From Ensifer adhaerens (GTDB lineage Bacteria > Pseudomonadota > Alphaproteobacteria > Rhizobiales > Rhizobiaceae): a stretch of 64,000 nt of DNA. Positions 34,151 to 42,907 of the stretch are shown piece after piece (positions within the stretch are counted from its first letter, which is position 1; every line of letters starts with the position of its first letter). The position numbers and the translations under genes are program-made. Below the pieces are notes generated by a model. It was given only the letters and a program-made list of their open reading frames with translations, had not been told where the DNA came from and searched no databases. The stretch is taken from contig NZ_LGAP01000002.1 in the NCBI RefSeq assembly GCF_001270265.1, positions 124,001-188,000 of the forward strand, given 5' to 3'.

Positions 34151-34736
34151 CGACCCGGATAATGTGACAGCTTCGCACCCGGTTCTCAATCAATGCAAAA
34201 CCAGAACTCAAGCCGGAGCGGGATCGCTCTTCCAATATTCGCCTAACCTTCGGGATTTTTTTCCTTCCCGTGGAGGCCTGCTCGTTTTGGTTCCGCGGAA
34301 GGCTCCCGGCTTGAAACCACATCTGGTTCCGGGCGACGGCCCATACAGGGTTCGCGGCGTTTCCGTTCAATTCGGCCACTGTACGGCGGGTCGCTGTCCG
34401 TGCTCGGCCGAGATTGCGCAAAGGCCGCGACCCCACAAACGGCCGAAGGGCATGGGAAAGAGCGGCGGTTTCGCACATCGGGCGCATCGCCTTGACATAT
34501 GCGCCGTCGCATTTACGATAGTGGCATGCTGATCGTGACTTCATATGCCCTTCGAGAACCCGTGCGCCTCAAAACGGGATCGTAACCCGGCCGCGGCTTT
34601 CGTCGTACGCGACCGGGGTATGTCACTCCATCCCAGCTATCTCCCTTTTGGCTGAGACGATGAAATCGATCGCCGGCTCGTTCCGCCTCCAGCGGACACC
34701 CTGATAGCGAGCAGGCCTTAGTTCTCGACAGCATGA
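34151..34736. other. Non-coding region upstream of the gene at 34737
   Basis: About 590 bp without a convincing protein gene. It holds the putative sRNA promoter at its left end and a rightward sigma70-like promoter, TTGACA (34492-34497) and TACGAT 16 bp later, which would give a 5'UTR of about 200 nt for the gene at 34737. Several short ORFs here have unusual Arg/Pro/Cys composition and no ribosome site. Confidence 0.4.
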
Positions 34737-35552
34737 ATGAAAAACATCCCACAAATTGACAGCTGGCGCTCGGGCCTGTTCACCGAGTTCGACATCGTAA
34801 CCGCACTCGGCGAGAGCGGGGTGGCGCTGGGGGAATTGTTCGCTTGCGACATGCTGAGGAGCGCACAACGCCCGGCCGACGCAGGCGGCCTTGTGCGCTT
34901 CGAGCTGTCACCATCGGCCCGTGCCAGCCTCGCTATCATGCACGACCTCTGGCGCCACGCTGATCTTCCGCTTCGCGTAGCCAAGCAGGCGCTTTCGAAC
35001 TGGCCGCAAATCGCCGTCTCGGTGAGCCGTATTGTCGACTTTGAGCCGGAAGCTTGCGAGGACAATGGCGCAAGCTGGGAACCGACCCATGCGGATCCCT
35101 TCCAGTTCTTCGGGCCGTTTGCCGAAGAAAGTCTGCCCGTCGCCGCGGTCGACGAATATATCGACCTGATCGACGAGCGATTTCTGCTGTGGCGGAAACC
35201 GAAGCATGGTTCGCACGGGATCGCGGCGGCAATCCACGCCAGCCAAAACCGCCTTCTTCTCGACCCGCAGGATACGGCCGCTCAAGCGGATTTTCTTGAC
35301 GCTGCGGCCTTTCTCAGGCGGCCGGCCGAGTACGAGTTGATCTGGTTGGGCTCGACGAGAGACGGCCTGTTCCGCCCGACACCGGCGGCAAGCAGCCCCT
35401 GCACTCCCGAGCGCTTGCCCACGGCAACCCTGATGGCCGAAGCAGGCAACGCGGCGACATTGGCCACGAACTACCGCTCAAAACGCTCGGTCAATATCTC
35501 GCTTGCCGCCCGCGTCATGAAACGTCGGGCGCTCGGGCTGAACGTCAGATAG
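34737..35552 (+). CDS. Hypothetical protein, 271 residues
   Basis: A 271-residue soluble protein that I cannot assign. The N-terminal 100 residues are helical (FTEFDIVTALGESGVALGELFACDMLRS) and could hold a divergent DNA- or ligand-binding helix bundle; the C-terminus is basic (KRSVNISLAARVMKRRALGL). There is no signal peptide or membrane segment. Two overlapping ATGs lie at 34733 and 34737; only the second opens this frame, and no strong ribosome site is seen. Codon use resembles its neighbours, and the frame is open over 800 bp, so it is probably real. It ends 50 bp before the carboxyspermidine decarboxylase gene and may share its transcript. Confidence 0.55.
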   Translation: MKNIPQIDSWRSGLFTEFDIVTALGESGVALGELFACDMLRSAQRPADAGGLVRFELSPSARASLAIMHDLWRHADLPLRVAKQALSNWPQIAVSVSRIVDFEPEACEDNGASWEPTHADPFQFFGPFAEESLPVAAVDEYIDLIDERFLLWRKPKHGSHGIAAAIHASQNRLLLDPQDTAAQADFLDAAAFLRRPAEYELIWLGSTRDGLFRPTPAASSPCTPERLPTATLMAEAGNAATLATNYRSKRSVNISLAARVMKRRALGLNVR

Positions 35553-35602
35553 CCCTCCCCCTTTCACTGACACCGCACGCTGTTGAAGACACAAGGCACA
35601 TC

Positions 35603-36700
35603 ATGATCCAGACCCCCTATTACCTGATCGACAAGGCAAAGTTGCTTCGCAACATGGAGAAGATTGCCTATGTGCGCGAACGATCGGGCGCCAAGGCGCT
35701 GCTCGCGCTCAAATGTTTCGCCACCTGGTCGGTGTTCGATCTGATGCGCGAATACATGGATGGCACGACCTCTTCCTCGCTCTACGAGGTACGGCTCGGT
35801 CGCGAGAAATTCGGCGGGGGAACCCACGCCTACAGCGTCGCTTATGGCGACAACGAAATCGACGATGTGATCGGCCATGCGGACAAGATCATCTTCAACT
35901 CGATCGGCCAGCTCGACCGCTTCACTGACAAGGCATCCGGCATTGCCCGCGGCCTGCGCCTCAACCCGGGCATGAGCTCGTCCAGTTTCGACCTCGCCGA
36001 TCCCGCCCGCCCCTTCAGCCGTCTCGGCGAATGGGACGCGACCAAGGTCGAGGCGGTCATGGACCGCATCAGCGGCTTCATGATCCACAACAATTGCGAG
36101 AACAAGGATTTTGGCCTGTTCGACCGGATGCTGTCCGAGATCGAGGAAAAGTTCGGCGCGCTGCTTTCCCGCGCCGACTGGATCAGCCTCGGCGGCGGTA
36201 TTCACTTTACCGGCGACGACTATCCGGTCGATGCGTTCTGCGAGCGTCTGAAAGCCTTTTCGGGCCGCCATCGCGTTCAAGTCTATCTCGAGCCCGGCGA
36301 AGCCTCGATCACCAGAAGCACGACGCTCGAGACCACCGTCCTCGACACGCTCAACAACGGCAAGGATCTGGCCATCGTCGACAGCTCGATCGAGGCGCAC
36401 ATGCTCGACCTCCTGATCTACCGCGAAAGCGCGAAGGTCGAGCCGAATGCAGGGCCGCACAGCACCATGATCTGCGGCAAATCCTGCCTGGCCGGCGATA
36501 TCTTCGGCGAGTTCCGCTTTCCAGAGCGGCTGAAGGTCGGCGACCGCGTCTCGTTCCAGGATGCAGCCGGCTACACCATGGTCAAGAAGAACTGGTTCAA
36601 CGGCGTCGGCATGCCTTCGATCGCCATCCGAGATCTTGACGGCAGCGTCAGGCTTGTCCGCGAATTCACCTTCGCCGACTACGAACAGAGCCTCTCCTAG
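35603..36700 (+). CDS. nspC: Carboxynorspermidine/carboxyspermidine decarboxylase
   Basis: A 365-residue PLP enzyme of the alanine-racemase fold (group IV decarboxylase). It begins IQTPYYLIDKAKLLRNM and has the PLP lysine in LLALKCFATW near residue 37, with later family sequences GLRLNPG, SLGGGIHFTGDDYP and MICGKSCLAGDIFG. It converts carboxyspermidine or carboxynorspermidine to (nor)spermidine. The dehydrogenase that makes its substrate is encoded next, 134 bp downstream. Together they form the alternative polyamine pathway that replaces SpeD/SpeE in many alphaproteobacteria. ACAAGG lies before the start. The stop codon lies inside the first palindrome of a RIME-like repeat. Confidence 0.93.
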   Translation: MIQTPYYLIDKAKLLRNMEKIAYVRERSGAKALLALKCFATWSVFDLMREYMDGTTSSSLYEVRLGREKFGGGTHAYSVAYGDNEIDDVIGHADKIIFNSIGQLDRFTDKASGIARGLRLNPGMSSSSFDLADPARPFSRLGEWDATKVEAVMDRISGFMIHNNCENKDFGLFDRMLSEIEEKFGALLSRADWISLGGGIHFTGDDYPVDAFCERLKAFSGRHRVQVYLEPGEASITRSTTLETTVLDTLNNGKDLAIVDSSIEAHMLDLLIYRESAKVEPNAGPHSTMICGKSCLAGDIFGEFRFPERLKVGDRVSFQDAAGYTMVKKNWFNGVGMPSIAIRDLDGSVRLVREFTFADYEQSLS

Positions 36701-36795
36701 AGCATCCTGCCTTCAAGTGGAGTCACTTAAGGCGGCTCTAGAATCAAAGGCCTAGAGCGTCCTTAGTGCGTTCTTTGAACGCACGGCGCTCTAGG
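36697..36795. repeat. RIME-like element with two large palindromes
   Basis: Two successive hairpins fill the gap between the polyamine genes. The first (36697-36741) is closed by CTAGAGC/GCTCTAG with inner arms GCCTTCAAGTG/CACTTAAGGC. The second (36751-36795) is closed by CCTAGAGCG/CGCTCTAGG with inner arms GTGCGTTC/GAACGCAC. A ~100-bp intergenic unit made of two palindromes is the hallmark of Rhizobium-specific intergenic mosaic elements. In the transcript the hairpins may modulate expression between the two genes. Confidence 0.75.
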
Positions 36796-36834
36796 CTCTT
36801 CATACCCCCAAGGGAAAAGGAGAAATCCCCCGAA

Positions 36835-38076
36835 ATGAAAAAGAACGTTCTCATCATCGGCGCCGGTGGCGTGGCTCAGGTCGTGGCGCACAAGTGCGCA
36901 CAGAACTGCGATGTACTGGGAGACATCCATATCGCATCCAGAACGGTCGAAAAGTGCCGCGCGATCGTCGACTCAATCCGCGAGAAGAAGAGCCTGAAAA
37001 CCGACGTGACGCTCGAAGCCCATGCGCTCGACGCCATGGATGTCGAGGCAACGAAGGCGCTGATCGAAAAGACCGAGGCCGGCATCGTCATCAATGTCGG
37101 TTCCGCCTTCGTCAACATGTCGGTCCTGCGCGCCTGCATGGATACGGGCGCAGCCTACATGGACACCGCGATCCACGAAGACCCGAAAAAAATCTGCGAA
37201 ACGCCGCCGTGGTACGGAAACTACGAATGGAAGCGTGCGGAAGAATGCAAGGAAAAGGGCATCACCGCCATCCTCGGCGTCGGCTTCGATCCGGGTGTGG
37301 TCAACGCCTATGCGCGTCTCGCCAAGGATGAGTATTTCGACAGGGTCACCGCCGTCGACATCGTCGATATCAATGCCGGCAGCCACGGCAAGTATTTCGC
37401 CACCAACTTCGACCCGGAGATCAATTTCCGCGAATTCACCGGCGTCGTCTACTCCTGGCAGAACGGCCAGTGGCAGACCAACTCGATGTTCGAAGTCGGC
37501 AAGGAATACGACCTGCCGGTGGTCGGCAAGTGCAAGGCCTATATGACCGGCCACGACGAGGTTCATTCGCTGGCGAAGCACATGGACGGCGCCGACGTCC
37601 GCTTCTGGATGGGTTTCGGCGATCACTACATCAACGTCTTCACCGTGCTGAAGAACCTTGGCCTGTTGTCGGAACAGCCAGTAAAGACGGCCGAGGGACT
37701 CGAGGTCGTGCCGTTGAAGGTGGTCAAGGCGGTCCTGCCGGATCCGTCGTCGCTTGCGCCGAACTATCAGGGCAAGACCTGCATCGGCGATTTCGTAAAG
37801 GGCATGAAGAACGGCCAGGAACGCGAAGTCTTCATCTACAACGTGGCCGACCACAGGCAAGCCTTCGACGAAGTCGGATCGCAGGGCATCTCCTACACCG
37901 CCGGCGTACCGCCGGTCGCGGCCGCCATGCTGATCGCGTCGGGCGAATGGGATGTGAAGCAGATGGTCAACGTCGAGGAACTGCCGCCGCGCCCGTTCCT
38001 CGACATCCTCAACCGGATCGGGCTTCCCACCCGCATCAGGGATGCGGACGGCGACCGCGCGTTGACGTTCTCCTGA
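36835..38076 (+). CDS. Carboxyspermidine dehydrogenase (saccharopine dehydrogenase family)
   Basis: A 413-residue NAD(P)H-dependent enzyme. The Rossmann nucleotide motif is VLIIGAGGVAQVVAHKCAQ at residues 5-23; later family stretches include NVGSAFVNMSVLRACMDTGAAYMDTA and GVGFDPGVVNAYARLA. It condenses putrescine (or diaminopropane) with aspartate semialdehyde to carboxy(nor)spermidine, the substrate of the decarboxylase encoded upstream. The start at MKKNVL has AAAGGAG; a longer frame from 36766 runs through the RIME element. A strong terminator follows. The pair is essential or growth-limiting for spermidine supply in relatives such as Agrobacterium. Confidence 0.93.
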   Translation: MKKNVLIIGAGGVAQVVAHKCAQNCDVLGDIHIASRTVEKCRAIVDSIREKKSLKTDVTLEAHALDAMDVEATKALIEKTEAGIVINVGSAFVNMSVLRACMDTGAAYMDTAIHEDPKKICETPPWYGNYEWKRAEECKEKGITAILGVGFDPGVVNAYARLAKDEYFDRVTAVDIVDINAGSHGKYFATNFDPEINFREFTGVVYSWQNGQWQTNSMFEVGKEYDLPVVGKCKAYMTGHDEVHSLAKHMDGADVRFWMGFGDHYINVFTVLKNLGLLSEQPVKTAEGLEVVPLKVVKAVLPDPSSLAPNYQGKTCIGDFVKGMKNGQEREVFIYNVADHRQAFDEVGSQGISYTAGVPPVAAAMLIASGEWDVKQMVNVEELPPRPFLDILNRIGLPTRIRDADGDRALTFS

Positions 38077-38137
38077 GTGGGCAGAGCCAACCATCTCCAG
38101 TAAGTCGTTACATCGGACGGCCTACTGAGGCAGAAGC

Positions 38138-38180
38138 GAGACCCAATCATCACGAGGTGATTGGGTCTCCGCCGTTTTTT
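38138..38180 (+). terminator. Rho-independent terminator after carboxyspermidine dehydrogenase
   Basis: A 12-bp perfect stem (GAGACCCAATCA / TGATTGGGTCTC, 38138-38169) with an 8-nt loop is followed within 5 nt by six Ts, 61 bp after the stop codon. Confidence 0.9.
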
Positions 38181-38303
38181 ACAGGCTGCTCGGCGCCGCA
38201 CGTCGATCAGCACCCGGCTAGGGAAACGCTTCATTAACGCGATTCACTTAGCTGCCCGTACCCCGGCGTCTCGCCGGTTAACCACGTATGAGTTGCAAGT
38301 GAC

Positions 38304-38696
38304 ATGCCCCCATTGACTGCCCCGGTTCACAATTTCCATCAGAAGATTGAATCGTTTTGTGAGCTCCGACTCGCCCGCGCCCTTCCCAAGCACGACTACG
38401 ACAACCTCCGCCACTACATGCTGGACTTCGTCACCCGGCGGGCAATGCCGCCTCAGACCGGCAACAAGCTTGATTGGAAGGAAATTGGCCTCGCCTGCGA
38501 TCTCGACGACGACAGTCTGCGGATCACGAAACGCCTCGCCAAGCACGGTTTCGAGGCCATCATCCGTTGGCTGAAGGGACCGAGCGCCAGCAAACCCGAC
38601 AGAAAGCCGCCGACCGGGCAGGGCTGGGTCAAGGCCCCCACGGCGCCGGTGCGCAGGATCGGTTTGGAACAACGGCGCGTAGTTGCCATCCGTTAA
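38304..38696 (+). CDS. Hypothetical protein, possibly the N-terminal remnant of an integrase
   Basis: A 130-residue basic protein. The middle part (LDWKEIGLACDLDDDSLRITKRLAKHGFEAIIRWLK) resembles the N-terminal segment of certain rhizobial tyrosine recombinases/integrases, but no catalytic domain follows. It could therefore be a truncated remnant or an independent small protein. The ATG has no strong ribosome site. The frame is open to a TAA at the expected end. I saw no direct repeat or attachment site around it. Confidence 0.45.
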   Translation: MPPLTAPVHNFHQKIESFCELRLARALPKHDYDNLRHYMLDFVTRRAMPPQTGNKLDWKEIGLACDLDDDSLRITKRLAKHGFEAIIRWLKGPSASKPDRKPPTGQGWVKAPTAPVRRIGLEQRRVVAIR

Positions 38697-38797
38697 ACTT
38701 TCCCTTTGGCTTCTCCCAGATCGAGTTCGATCTGGGATGCTCTACAGCCCAAACGCTGGCGGCGGGTAGGACATCCATGTGTCACCGCCCTCGGCAC

Positions 38798-39706
38798 TCA
38801 GGACGCCGACAACTCAATCTTTGGCCAGATCTTTTGCGCCGACGTGTCGGTTTCGATCGACGCCGCATGCCGCTCCCTGAAGGCGGCGGCAAGGGTTTGC
38901 AGGGCCTTGCGGGATCTCGCATCGGTCAAGGTCGAATGCAGCACGATCTCCGAGGACGGAAGCGGCGGCAGGCCGAACTGCTTGCTGACTTCGATCGTGT
39001 CGGAGGGCGCAAGACGACAGGAGAAGGGGCCAACGGCGAGCCCCGCCGAAACAGCCGCGTTGACGGCGGTCGACACGCCGACGAACACCTCCACCCAGGG
39101 AACCCCGGCCGCGTCGAGCGCGCGCGTCGCGATATCGCGTACCCCACACAAAGGCGCAAGCGCCGCCAGGCGAAGCGGTTCACCGGGCGCGCGCTTAAAA
39201 CCGGGTGACGCGAACCAGCCGAAATGTTCCGGCCCGAGCGTCTCGCCGTCGCGCCGGTCCTCGTCGCGCCGGATGATGACGGCATCGAGCTCTCCGCGGT
39301 CGAAGGCGCCGAGCAGGTTTCGCGACGTTTCGAGCCGCACTTCGATGCACAGTCCCGGGTCATGGGCGTAAAGACGCGCCAGCAAGGTCGGGACTTCCGG
39401 CCCGGCGACATGGGCAGCGATACCGAGGCCGAAGCGGCGGCGCGTGGACGATAGCCCGGCCAGTGCCCGCTCATGGGCGGCGAGGAATTCGCGCGCACCT
39501 TCAATGAACACGGCACCCTGTGCTGAAAGCCGAACCTGCCTCGGCGTCCGCTCGAGCAGCCTGACCCCGAGCCGGTCTTCGAGCCGTTTCAATTTGACGC
39601 TGATCGCGCCCTGCGTGCTGCCGAGGAATTCCGCCGCACGGGTAAAACTTTGAAAATCGGCAATCGCGACAAATGCCTGCACCGCATCCACATCCAGCGT
39701 CGTCAT
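38798..39706 (-). CDS. LysR-family transcriptional regulator
   Basis: A 302-residue LysR regulator. The N-terminal winged helix is VDAVQAFVAIADFQSFTRAAEFLGSTQGAISVKLKRLEDRLGVRLLERTPRQV, and the rest is a two-lobed effector-binding domain. The start at MTTLDV has GGATGATTGTA upstream; a start three codons earlier is also in frame. It is divergent from an MFS exporter gene, the usual sign of a regulator/target pair. A small dyad, ACAA-N5-TTGT (39748-39760), lies in the shared promoter region and might be part of a LysR site. Confidence 0.9.
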   Translation of the reverse strand: MTTLDVDAVQAFVAIADFQSFTRAAEFLGSTQGAISVKLKRLEDRLGVRLLERTPRQVRLSAQGAVFIEGAREFLAAHERALAGLSSTRRRFGLGIAAHVAGPEVPTLLARLYAHDPGLCIEVRLETSRNLLGAFDRGELDAVIIRRDEDRRDGETLGPEHFGWFASPGFKRAPGEPLRLAALAPLCGVRDIATRALDAAGVPWVEVFVGVSTAVNAAVSAGLAVGPFSCRLAPSDTIEVSKQFGLPPLPSSEIVLHSTLTDARSRKALQTLAAAFRERHAASIETDTSAQKIWPKIELSAS

Positions 39707-39867
39707 TACAATCATCCGATTTTGTTATCTCTGAAATAGCTATCCATACAATTCAGTTGTGATCAAGGCCCGACTATTGTGCCCCGACTCGAGCGTTATC
39801 AATTCGGGCGGAACGTGTGGAAAGGCATGCCGGTTCTCCACGAGACCCGCCGCAGCATCGAAAGACC

Positions 39868-41409
39868 ATGAGCATGAACGAACCCATAACCCGCCGCAGT
39901 GCGCTGGCGCTGGCAGCCGTCTGCCTCTCCTCGCTGATGTTCGGCCTGGAGATTTCGAGCATTCCGGCGATCCTGCCGACGCTGGAGCAGGTGCTCGGCG
40001 CAGATTTCAAACAGCTGCAATGGATCATGAACGCCTATACTATCGCGGTCACGGCGGTCCTGATGGCGGCAGGCACTTTGGCCGATCGCTACGGCCGCAA
40101 GCGCGTCTTCGTCGCCGGCATCATCGCCTTCGGCATCGCCTCGCTGATCTGCGGGCTGACCGACAACACCTCGGTTTTGATCGTCGCCCGCTTCATCCAG
40201 GGCATGGCCGGCGGCGTGATGCTCATCTGCCAGATTGCCGTCCTTTCGCACCAGTTCCAGTCCGGCCGTCAGCGCGGGATCGCGTTCAGTTGGTGGGGCA
40301 TCATCTTCGGGATCGGGCTCGGCTTCGGCCCGATCGTCGGCGGCGCGACCGTGGCGCTCTTGAGCTGGGAGTGGGTGTTCCTCGTCCATGTCGTGCTTTC
40401 GGGCGTGACAGTGGTGCTTGCGCTTGCCGGCGTTCAGGAATCGCGCGATCCCAATGCCGAGAGCCTCGACATCGCCGGCATCATGACACTGTCTGTCGCC
40501 GTCTTCTGCATCGCTTATTTCATCACGCAAGGGCCAGAACTCGGCTTTGCCAGCCCGACCGCATTGTCGATCCTCGGCATCGCCATCGTCAGCCTGGCCA
40601 GCTTTGTCATCGCCGAAAAAGTCAGCGCCCGGCCGATGTTCGATTTTTCGGTGTTCCGCATCCGCAGCTTCTCCGGCGCCCTGTTCGGTTCGATGGGCAT
40701 GAACATCAGCTTCTGGCCGTTCATGATTTATCTGCCGATCTGGTTTCAGGCAGGCCTTGGCTATGACGGCGTCACCGCGAGCATCGCACTTCTGGCCTAT
40801 ACCCTTCCCCCGCTCGTCGTCCCGCCCTTTGCCGAGCGCCTGATGCTTCGCCTTCGCCCGGGGATCGTCATTCCGGCCGGGCTGTTCACGATCGGTCTCG
40901 GCTTTTTCATGATGAAGCTCGGCAGCAGCGTCGCCAACGCCAGTTGGCTGACGATGCTGCCTGGATGCGTGGTGGCGGGCATCGGCCTTGGCTTCACCAA
41001 TACCACGGTCACCAATGCCGCAACCGGCGCGGTCGCCTCCGAGCGCGCCGGCATGGCCTCGGGCATCGACACCAGCGCGCGGATGATTTCGCTGGCGATC
41101 AACATCGCGCTCATGGGCCTCATCCTGGTCGAAGGGGTGCTGTCTTCGCTGCAAAGCTCGCTTTTCGGACAGACGGCCGGCGCCGACCTGCGCATGCTCG
41201 CCGAGAAGATCTCGGCAGGCGGCATGTTGAACTCCGACTACGGCCTGTCGGAAACCGTCATCCATACGGCGCTGCGCGAGGGCTTCGGCTGGGTCATGCT
41301 CTACGGCGCCATCGGCGTCTGGCTATCGGCAGCCGCAAGCCTGCTCGTCTTCGGCCTGCGCCCGAGGACGGAAGAGACGCTTGAGTGTTCGACGGCGAAA
41401 TCGTCGTAA
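39868..41409 (+). CDS. MFS transporter (DHA2 family, 14 helices)
   Basis: A 513-residue membrane protein with about 14 hydrophobic helices, as in EmrB/QacA-type exporters. Motif A is GTLADRYGRKRVFV (about residues 70-83), and the helix 5 antiporter motif region is GIGLGFGPIVGG. The start is MSMNEP with GAAAGACC upstream; a GTG at 39817 would add 17 residues. It probably exports toxic compounds or metabolites with proton exchange, under the divergent LysR regulator. The substrate is unknown. Confidence 0.9.
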   Translation: MSMNEPITRRSALALAAVCLSSLMFGLEISSIPAILPTLEQVLGADFKQLQWIMNAYTIAVTAVLMAAGTLADRYGRKRVFVAGIIAFGIASLICGLTDNTSVLIVARFIQGMAGGVMLICQIAVLSHQFQSGRQRGIAFSWWGIIFGIGLGFGPIVGGATVALLSWEWVFLVHVVLSGVTVVLALAGVQESRDPNAESLDIAGIMTLSVAVFCIAYFITQGPELGFASPTALSILGIAIVSLASFVIAEKVSARPMFDFSVFRIRSFSGALFGSMGMNISFWPFMIYLPIWFQAGLGYDGVTASIALLAYTLPPLVVPPFAERLMLRLRPGIVIPAGLFTIGLGFFMMKLGSSVANASWLTMLPGCVVAGIGLGFTNTTVTNAATGAVASERAGMASGIDTSARMISLAINIALMGLILVEGVLSSLQSSLFGQTAGADLRMLAEKISAGGMLNSDYGLSETVIHTALREGFGWVMLYGAIGVWLSAAASLLVFGLRPRTEETLECSTAKSS

Positions 41410-41545
41410 CGCACGTCGCAAATCACCGGTCGCCTCCGCCGCGTCGACAAAACCCGTCGGCGTGGCGAAAAGCCCATTCACGGCGGCGTCAGTGATGCGC
41501 TATAGCGGGGCTATCGTTGACGCAGATATATTGGACGCTTTGCCC

Positions 41546-42778
41546 ATGACCGACACTGTTATCGATCGATTCCTTCGCTACGTCGTTATCGACACCCAAT
41601 CGGACGCCAAATCGAAGACCACGCCCACCACCGAGAAACAGAAGAACCTTGGCCGGCTTCTGGTCGAAGAACTGCTGGCGATGGGCGTGTCGGACGCGCA
41701 TCTCGACGAATACGGCTATATCTACGCCACCATTCCGTCGAACGTCGACAAGCCGGTCCCGGTCATCTGCTTCTGCTCGCACATGGACACGGCGCCGGAT
41801 TTCACCGGCACCAACGTCAAGCCGCAGATCGTGAAGAATTACCAGGGCGGCGACATCAGGCTGACCGGCGACCCGCAGCAGGTCATCCGCGTCAGCGAGC
41901 ACCCGGTTCTGCTCGACCAGATCGGCAACGACATCATCACCACCGACGGGACGACGCTTCTGGGTGCCGACGACAAGGCCGGCGTTGCCGAGATCATGTC
42001 GGCAGCGCAGTTCCTGATCGACAATCCCGATGTCAAGCACGGCACCATCCGCATCCTCTTCACGCCTGACGAAGAAGTCGGCCGTGGAGCCGACAAGGTC
42101 GATCTGAAAAAGCTTGGCGCCCAGTTCGGCTATACCATCGACGGCGAGACCGCCGGCCATATCGAAGACGAGACCTTTTCCGCCGACGGCGTCGAGATCA
42201 CCATCTCGGGCGTTGCCATCCATCCTGGCTTTGCCAAGGGCAAGATGGAGAACGCCATCAAGATTGCAGGCGCCATCATCGACCGCCTGCCGAAGGAGAT
42301 CGCGCCTGAAAGCACCGAGAAGCGCGAGGGGTTCATTCACCCGACCGGCGTCACCGGCACGATGGAAAAGGCCAGCCTCAGCCTGATCGTCCGCGATTTC
42401 GAGGACGAGGGCCTTGGGACCAAGGAAGCGCTGATCGAGAGCATCGTCAAGGACGTGATCGCCGCCTATCCAGGTTCCTCCTATACCTTCGAGGTCAAGC
42501 AGCAGTACCGCAACATGAAGGCCATTCTCGCCCGCAACCCCGAGATCGCCGAAAATGCGCTCGAGGCGGTGCGCCGCGCCGGCATGACACCGGTGCGCGG
42601 CAGCATCCGCGGCGGCACCGACGGGTCACGTCTGTCGTTCATGGGCCTGCCCCGCCCCAACATCTTCGCCGGCGGCCATGCCTTCCACTCGCCGCTCGAA
42701 TGGGTGAGCCGGCAGGACATGGAACGGGCGGTCAAGACACTGGTGGAACTGGCAAAGGTCTGGGAAGAGCGCGCCTGA
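41546..42778 (+). CDS. pepT: Peptidase T (tripeptide aminopeptidase)
   Basis: A 410-residue M20-family dizinc aminopeptidase, the normal length for PepT. Metal and catalytic sequences are visible: FCSHMDTAPD (His and Asp near 77-81), LGADDKAGVAE (bridging Asp near 140), FTPDEEVGRG (catalytic Glu-Glu near 173-174), DGETAG and the C-terminal GGHAFHSPLEW. It cleaves the N-terminal residue from tripeptides in the cytoplasm. The start at MTDTVI fits the family; the 55-residue Arg-rich extension in the open frame is rejected. It ends in a bidirectional terminator shared with the convergent ABC-F gene. Confidence 0.93.
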   Translation: MTDTVIDRFLRYVVIDTQSDAKSKTTPTTEKQKNLGRLLVEELLAMGVSDAHLDEYGYIYATIPSNVDKPVPVICFCSHMDTAPDFTGTNVKPQIVKNYQGGDIRLTGDPQQVIRVSEHPVLLDQIGNDIITTDGTTLLGADDKAGVAEIMSAAQFLIDNPDVKHGTIRILFTPDEEVGRGADKVDLKKLGAQFGYTIDGETAGHIEDETFSADGVEITISGVAIHPGFAKGKMENAIKIAGAIIDRLPKEIAPESTEKREGFIHPTGVTGTMEKASLSLIVRDFEDEGLGTKEALIESIVKDVIAAYPGSSYTFEVKQQYRNMKAILARNPEIAENALEAVRRAGMTPVRGSIRGGTDGSRLSFMGLPRPNIFAGGHAFHSPLEWVSRQDMERAVKTLVELAKVWEERA

Positions 42779-42822
42779 CGTCGGTCATCCGAGCCGACGC
42801 AACGGTTTCGGATAAGGTACGG

Positions 42823-42871
42823 AAAACGATAAGGGCCGGAGCACGTGACGCGCTTCGGCCCTTATCGTTTT
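42823..42871. terminator. Bidirectional terminator between pepT and the ABC-F gene
   Basis: A 15-bp perfect stem (AAAACGATAAGGGCC / GGCCCTTATCGTTTT) with a 19-nt loop lies between convergent genes. The A/T-rich ends provide U-runs in both directions. Confidence 0.9.
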
Positions 42872-42907
42872 GGACAGTTGTCACGGCTTGGCCGCGACCG
42901 ATCGATG

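Noticed and set aside
34164-34532. Plus-strand 122-codon ORF in the 34-kb non-coding region
   Set aside because: Composition (Pro/Arg/Cys/His) is unlike neighbours, there is no ribosome site, and a minus-strand ORF overlaps it equally well.
37893-38234. Minus-strand ORFs opposite the carboxyspermidine dehydrogenase gene
   Set aside because: They are shadows of the coding strand and end in the terminator region.
41381-41545. 55-residue N-terminal extension of peptidase T
   Set aside because: Arg/Ser-rich sequence overlaps the end of the MFS gene; the 410-residue form matches the family length.
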